From positions 55,313,995 to 55,377,994 of the forward strand of contig CM060198.1 of the NCBI GenBank assembly GCA_030549335.1: a DNA stretch of 64,000 nucleotides, written 5' to 3'. Numbering within the stretch: the stretch's first letter is position 1; every line of letters starts with the position of its first letter. The position numbers and the translations under genes were made by a program. This DNA comes from Pontederia crassipes. Lineage: Eukaryota > Streptophyta > Magnoliopsida > Commelinales > Pontederiaceae. Shown piece after piece: positions 58,192 to 64,000 of the stretch. A model generated the notes under the pieces. That model saw only the letters and a program-made list of their open reading frames with translations. It had not been told where the DNA came from and searched no databases.

Positions 58192-60936
58192 AGAAAATGA
58201 TAAAAATAGAAAAGTCAAAAAAGAAAAAGAAAAAAAGAAATATAAGTAAGGTTAAAGAAGAGGGAAAATGATATGTATGAAAGTTCATAGGAATTAAAAT
58301 AAAAAATGTAAGTGTTTAAAATTGAATAACATTAAAATGAAAAATTATTAATAAAGGAAGTAAAAAGGGAAGTGTTAAAGAAAAAAGAAATAAGAATAAC
58401 TTAAGATAACATTCGTTAATATAGCATATATCATGATTAAATAATAAATACTAAATCAATAATAATCTATTTACATTTATATGCTAACAATTATGTTTTA
58501 TCATTATTAAAACTTTTAATAAATAAAAATTATATCATATTATTTTTTATTATTATTAATAGGTTATTAGTGCAATATTCATAAATTATATCATATAACT
58601 TATATTATATCTTTAGAATTATTATAAATAATATTATTTTAAATCTTCATTATTCTTCTTTCAGTCTCAACTTGATTCTTTCAGCAAGAATGTTTCCGGA
58701 ATTCATTCTTGCAATAACAGAAACCGAGACCATATTACAATAAACCTTTTTTTTTTCAGTATGCGATCCGGTCATCATCATCCATGCAGACATGATTTGT
58801 TACAATCTACTGATCCAAAACACAAGTAGTTAATGATAGCTTTAGAAATTCAGGAATACTCTTGTCTTTGTAATTCGATGTCGAAAACAGCGTATTTCCA
58901 ACTGCCATTTTCCGACGGGTACGAATGTTCATCCTTTGGTCAGCAGATCTGACGTTTGAGTATATAATGTTCATACTCCGTTTTACATCTTAACCCGTAA
59001 GAGATGATATCATGCTATCATATATACTCATCGTGATTTATGCAGTGCAACTAATTTAAGGTGTGCCTCATGAATTTAAATTTATAATAAAATATAATAT
59101 ACTATTATATAATAAAATAATGACAAAAAATAATATTCTAATATTAAAATTTCTAATGGTCAGAGTCGTCGGTCGTATTGACAGACGTCCATCTACTAAT
59201 AGCTCTGACGTTTACGTCCGTCCATATCGACGCCCATCCGTCAGTAGTTTTAATGGCTATGATCATCTATATTTGAATTTGTAATAAAAATATATTGTAA
59301 TTTATATAATAAAATAATGATATAAATATTAATATTTTAATATTAAAGTTTCCAATGGTCAGAGTTCTCGCTAATGGACCTTTGTAGCGACTACGGTCAT
59401 CAAAATTTACATTTATAATAAAATATATTATAATTAAATTAGATTTATAATAAAATATATTATATATTAAATTAGATTTTTTGACGAATTTTATAAGTTT
59501 TTCAACGACTTTGAACATTTGAAAAAATATTCTAGTGAGATGGCTTTAGAGAGATACAGAAAAAGTACGTACACAGATAATACCTGTTTCGTGTTAGATA
59601 ATACATACCTGTTTCGTGTTAGAGGAGTGGAGCGGTGGCGCCTTTCTCCTCCGGCTGCAGAAAATTTTTGTTTGGAAGTTTCATCATTGCTAAAAACTAT
59701 TTTATCGGATTAATTAAACTCTATAGACCGGTCTTTCAACTTATGACCAGTGCACTCGGTAGCGTTGCATGAGTTGGACGGTCGACATCGCTTTCGTGAT
59801 ATTGACAGTTGGCTACCGAAAAAGAAACTATTATTGGATCAGGAAATACTCATAAATCAGCAAACAGTCTAACAAATTTTCACATAATTTTATATTTACA
59901 TAGATTCATTCCACGAGTTCCTCTCATGGAGAAAGCCTGAAAACTTCTCAGCCCCCACCAGAAGAAGTTGGAGGAATGGTGTGTGAGCCTCTTCTCAGTC
60001 CCCACCAGAAGTTGGAGGAATGGTTTGTGTGAGCCTGTGGCATCATGGAGCAGGAACCCACAGCAATCATTGGATAGAGCTTAAACATCATCTGGTAAAA
60101 GTAACTGGGGTGGAAGACTTGATCACCACAAGAATTTTTCATCTTTTAACTTCCAAGTAGTTTCTCAGGTTGTCCTGAGGACACTGCAAGATTCCTATTT
60201 GAACATTACTGTTGCTCTTTGTTTAGTCTTCAAACAAGATTTTTGAGAAGAGATAACAAAGTCATCTAAGAACACACGAGTTGTTGTTTCTACCAATCTT
60301 ACTTGCAGTAACAACTGATGCAATGAGATGTGCCAGCCCTGAATTATAAGCAGCACTCTGTCATGTACTTCAATATACAATCAACAATAGGCAAAGTTCT
60401 AATCAAGCACATTGCTTTCTTGGCCTAATTCATTGGACCTACATGAAAATTAAATTGCTAAAAATCCATTCCCTTCATTCATCAAGTTGTGGATCAGCCC
60501 AGTCATCCACCATGTATTTAACATCATTATGATGGAAACAGTAAACTTCATCTCATCCACAAACATATCCTACAGATCATTGCTGAGGTAAAGTTACGAT
60601 GCAAATTATTCTTGAAAAGATGGTGCTGACTAATAGGGAAACTCATCACTGTCAGTACAATAAACTAATTGAAGCAAAATTCAACAGGCAACCTGACCAG
60701 AACTATTTCTGCAAAATTTTACCAGCATTCCAACATTGGCCAAAGAAGAACAACAATGTTGAAAAACACCCATAGTAGTACAAATTATGCTGGAAGTCCA
60801 AGGTAGAATTGCCAGCCTTTTGAAGCTGTAAACTCGCAGTAACCCCAATCGAATTTACAACCAAACAAAATGTGATCGACATCGGTGCCTACAGATCCCC
60901 AACAGGAATATCATGGAAAAAAAGAACAAGCTTGAG
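57321..60936. other. AT-rich spacer with MITE and CACTA debris
   Basis: A MITE piece with subterminal GGTTCAATCGG lies near 58005-58150, with a TA run inside (58166-58191). A CACTA-type end lies at 59060-59537. 59950-60035 holds a ~50-bp tandem duplication (CCCCACCAGAAG...TTGGAGGAATGG). Between 60040 and 60936 the sequence is less AT-rich and may be 3' flank of the FLZ gene. No gene is recognised. Confidence 0.5.
59060..59537 (-). mobile_element. Possible non-autonomous CACTA element (right end only)
   Basis: Read in reverse it starts CACTAGAATATTTTTTCAAA at 59537, the signature CACTA terminus. Two similar blocks inside (AATTTATAATAAAATATA, then TGGTCAGAGT, near 59080 and 59400) form a direct repeat. 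The other end was not found. Confidence 0.45.
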
Positions 60937-62756
60937 CTAGCTTGTTAGTGACGATCCTGTTGCGTGCTCATCCAATCTTTCATCAAAGAGCATCTCCTGG
61001 TATCGGCACTCGCTGCTGCAGAAGGCTTTGTCTCCTCTGAAGGAAAAAAAAAGAAGTAAAATACAATGAGATCATGTTACCAGACAGCAGGTTCAGATCA
61101 AACATTTCATGAAAATTTTATCTGAACATCTGTTATCTTATCCGAGTTGCTCGGTATGCTAAGTTAGACTCACAACAGATCACTGAGAATATTCTAAGTG
61201 CAGAGTAGGACTAACAATACAGTATGGTCGTGGTGGCTTTTACAAACACAAGTTCAAATTGTAGCATGCCGGCCATACGTTTTTTTATTATTTCTAAATG
61301 AAATGGCATCAAATTGAAGGAGGGGACTTATGTGGTAAAGAATTCACTATTGAAAACTTTATATTGATAGTGAAGGCAGCCTTGTCCAGATGTTAGGGGG
61401 CCTACAGGCAACCACTGCACGCCATGGACCCCAACACCAATGATATATACACGGTTTAATGCGTACAAATCTGGACAGGAACTCTACTATTACAGGAATA
61501 AGGAGTGGCTGATGTCTAATCTTGATGATGAAAGGGACAAGGAATCAATGTGTCACAGTCAGTGGTTAAGCAGACATAACCGTGGTTGATCAATATTCAT
61601 CTAATTAAGATTGAATACTCCTATGCATAATGAAAATAATATGGGGCTTCATGCTGATCATATTTGTTTAATCGTTTTCCAACCAGCAGGGCTGAATGAT
61701 GTTGCATAGCTCTCATGTCAAGAGTATGTATGGAACATAAGTTTCAGAAATGGTGTTCACTGTTCAGCAATCAACTCCTTCTTGTGTGAGTTCAGGTGGG
61801 ACAAAAGGCTTAACGTCATCCAAAACGTTTAGATATTAGAATTAGAATATGGTGTCTAAAGACATAGATGAGAAATTAATACAGTTTTCAGCAAAAACCA
61901 ACCTGTACATGAAGATATCTGTGCCTTCGCGGAGATCTCGCTTGCATGCGTAGCAGGAGCTCAAAAAGTCATTTGAAGCATAACAAAAGGAGTTGGATTC
62001 ATCAGAACTGTTCTCCCTCGGAGCTAAGAAGCCATCGCCAAAGCTCTCCATAATGCAGTTGTCAAAGATGTGGGTTGTCTTCGGGTTTGGTCCGTGTGTG
62101 ATCACACAGGTGTAGTCTTCGGAGAGCTCCATCTCGCTCGCCGGTATGCTCCCGGCGAAGACACGAGGAGAGGAAGCAGCAGGCACGTCTCCGGCCAAGG
62201 ATCTCCTGGCAGGGGAGAAAAGAGCCAACTGGGAGTCCTTATTTTTTATGCCGAACTCTATGGGAGAGCCTGCAACCTCCACAGAGCCCGCTGGGTTTGG
62301 GCACAGAGAGGGGACCTGTATCTTCAACTTCGACCCGAACAAAACCATCCTTCGCTGCAGATTCGATGAGTTCTTCTCGGCCTCGTCGTCGTGGAGAGCA
62401 TCCAGAATGCCGAGGCCAATGGCCTTCGATCCACCATCCGCCCAAGGGTGGTGGTGTCTGCTCTCTGATGCAGTAGGACTGCAAGCGTTGGCAGCTTCAA
62501 GGGGAGGCTTCTTCTGGTTCTTATCAGAGAAGAGGTAGCTACCGATTGAAGAGAAATATTTGTTCTCGAGGATGGAGGTGGGACTCATGGCAACCTCGGG
62601 GTCTGAGAAGCCCATAGAGGAGAAGAGCCTCGGAGAGGGGAAGAGGGAGGACATTGCTGGTTTGCTGTGGTTGCTTCCAGTAGGAGACGACAGTGGCTTG
62701 GAACCAGGCATGGATCCTTGTTTGCTCACTGTTGCTCTCGATCTCTTCCTCAACAT
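60937..62756 (-). CDS. FLZ-domain zinc-finger protein (DUF581), 317 aa
   Basis: Two exons, 62756-61903 and 61036-60937, with an 866-bp GT-AG phase-2 intron that cuts the FLZ motif inside the arginine of MYRGD. The total is 954 nt, exactly 318 codons. The N-terminal ~250 residues are low-complexity, Ser/Pro-rich (LFPSPRLFSSMGF, LENKYFSSIGSYLFSD). They include an LGILDALHDDE segment and VITHGPNPKTTHIFDNCI, both typical of plant FLZ proteins. The finger reads FLSSCYACKRDLREGTDIFM then YRGDKAFCSSECRYQEM, with the Cys-x2-Cys and Cys-x3-Cys pairs intact. FLZ proteins bind SnRK1 energy-sensing kinase through this finger and act as scaffolds or dampers. Reading through the intron would give a false extension, VFAENCINFSS. 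A possible 5'-untranslated intron ends at 62844 (TTTGTTGCAG on the minus strand). Confidence 0.92.
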
Positions 62757-63424
62757 ATCACCTCCTTCTTTGGCTCAAAGATCAGAACTTTTTTCCCATT
62801 CTGATAGTTGAATGGTTCAGCAGAGATGCTCCATAAGATTCTACTGCAACAAAGTCAATATATTAAACCTCGCAAGCAGGGTACGATCAAGATTAACATA
62901 AAGAGAGGAGAAAAAAAATCATATTTGTTGCAGAAGAAACAGAAGAAAAAAAAAGTAAAAAACAGAACAAAGATCGTTCGCAACTCACTCCATTTGAGGG
63001 CTGATTCATTTAGCAGGCGCTCACTCTTCCGTGAACAACCTCTCATCGCACGCCCAGTTAAGCCAAACCGGGAACAAGGAAAAAAAGTTGCATTCTTGTG
63101 TGCAAGCGCAGAAGCACACAGGAGAGAAAAAAAAATGAACCACAAAAATTTCGAATCAAATATCAGTCATTCACGAAATAAATCCCGTAAAGGTCCCGTT
63201 TTGACATCAAAAAACGCAAAAAAGAAGGCTCCTTTCCACCAAGATCAAGGTGTCTGCAGAGCCCAGATGGAGGTGTCGCTGTGTCTGGTGCTCCGCACAG
63301 GGAAGCAATGAACAGAGATGAAGTCTTATTTAAAGACATGACCCGGTGCGGTTTCTTGCATCTGGAATCAAACCACAATTTAAAGACATGAGAGAGAAAG
63401 AGAGGGGAGAGATGGGGTGGGGGA

Positions 63425-63445
63425 GGGGGGGGGGGGGGGGGGGGG
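63425..63445 (+). repeat. Homopolymer of 21 G
   Basis: An uninterrupted G run followed by CGGGGCGGGGTGG, about 670 bp upstream of the FLZ start codon. Long G runs often vary between individuals and are error-prone in assembly. Confidence 0.95.
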
Positions 63446-63864
63446 CGGGGCGGGGTGGAGTGGGTGGTTTAATTTCTCCACTTATTCTGCTCCGTTGCGT
63501 CTAATGGAGTAGTTTTCTGAGAGAAGGAAAAAAAAGACATCTTTTTTTTTATTTTGTTCTTGCCATTGTGTGCAGATACGACAGGCAAATGTCCCATCCG
63601 CTCGCTACAAATTTGGTAACTTTTCTTTTGCTTTCCTTCTGTGCCGCAGATAAAAGCATGATTGGATTTGGTCGTCAGATGAATAATGAGAACTGTGCTT
63701 CTCTTTTCTTTTTTTTCTTTTCGTTTTTCAATGAGATTAATAAATAATAAAAAATAATTGACTTAATTTCAATTTTATAGAGAATAAATTATTATTATTT
63801 TATTTTTTCGACCTTTTTTAATCAGTTTTCGATATTTGAAAAATGTTCAACTCGCATGGGAGCG

Positions 63865-63955
63865 CATTATTCATAGATTGAAGGTCGGTCCACCATCGAG
63901 CTTAACTAATTCTGTTAAGTCGGCTTGGGTCGCGTACCTGACAATAATAAGTGAA
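63865..63955 (+). repeat. Dispersed short repeat, SINE-like (copy 2)
   Basis: ATTGAAGGTCGGTCCACCAT through GTCGCGTACCTGACAATAAT matches 42890-43000, more diverged. Confidence 0.45.
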
Positions 63956-64000
63956 GCTTCCAATAAGAAATTTTTACGTTCATAAAATTTGAATTAGAAG

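Larger units (their letters stand above)
62757..64000. other. Upstream region of the FLZ gene
   Basis: Purine-rich untranslated/promoter DNA. It contains a GA-rich tract and a 21-base G run (63425-63445), a T-rich stretch, and at ~63865-63955 the second copy of the repeat seen at 42890-43000. No other gene seen. Confidence 0.55.

Noticed and set aside
62808..63311. 167-codon Lys-rich open frame opposite the FLZ leader
   Set aside because: Arises from A-rich, low-complexity DNA; no motif, and it overlaps the FLZ promoter on the other strand.

Overview
This is nuclear DNA from a flowering plant. The evidence is spliceosomal introns, an NB-ARC/LRR resistance-type gene, GPI-anchored lipid-transfer proteins, an FLZ zinc-finger gene, and plant-type Copia, Gypsy, LINE, hAT, CACTA, PIF and Mutator-like repeats. 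The exons are strongly GC-rich (lipid-transfer, acetyltransferase and NLR genes) while the spacers are very AT-rich, which suits a commelinid monocot. I cannot name the species from sequence alone.

Layout. 1-3030: decayed Ty1/copia pol with a probable 3' LTR, cut by the window edge. 3808-16600: a small secreted-protein gene (3919-4593, minus) and its broken duplicate (15973-16565, minus). Between them lie a 4.3-kb LTR element without pol (4689-9026), which begins 96 bp upstream of the intact gene's start codon, a threefold 1.5-kb direct tandem repeat (9130-13680), and a CACTA transposase fragment. 18555-24538: a long LTR-like repeat, with a LINE inserted across its 3' end. The LINE has an 11-bp target duplication and an internal deletion.

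26257-29544: a single-exon coiled-coil NLR, the largest intact gene. 30190-43300: repeats again, including a solo LTR, a hAT transposase pseudogene split by a hAT-type MITE, an inverted second copy of the long LTR, and a PIF-type MITE. 43324-49531: a cluster of three LTPG genes (one minus, two plus) whose introns are all phase 1. I rebuilt the exon structures and all reading frames close exactly. 52431-53027: an intronless GNAT acetyltransferase. 53385-57320: a third long LTR-like repeat region. 60937-62756: a two-exon FLZ-domain gene (minus).

The genes do not form an operon or shared pathway; the only true cluster is the LTPG family. I found no CRISPR array, no convincing tRNA or rRNA gene, and no clearly novel system. 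The best leads are the NLR with its Gln/acidic insertion and altered MHD motif, the secreted gene pair with the LTR in its promoter, the nested hAT insertion, and the deleted LINE that keeps one reading frame from endonuclease into RNase H.
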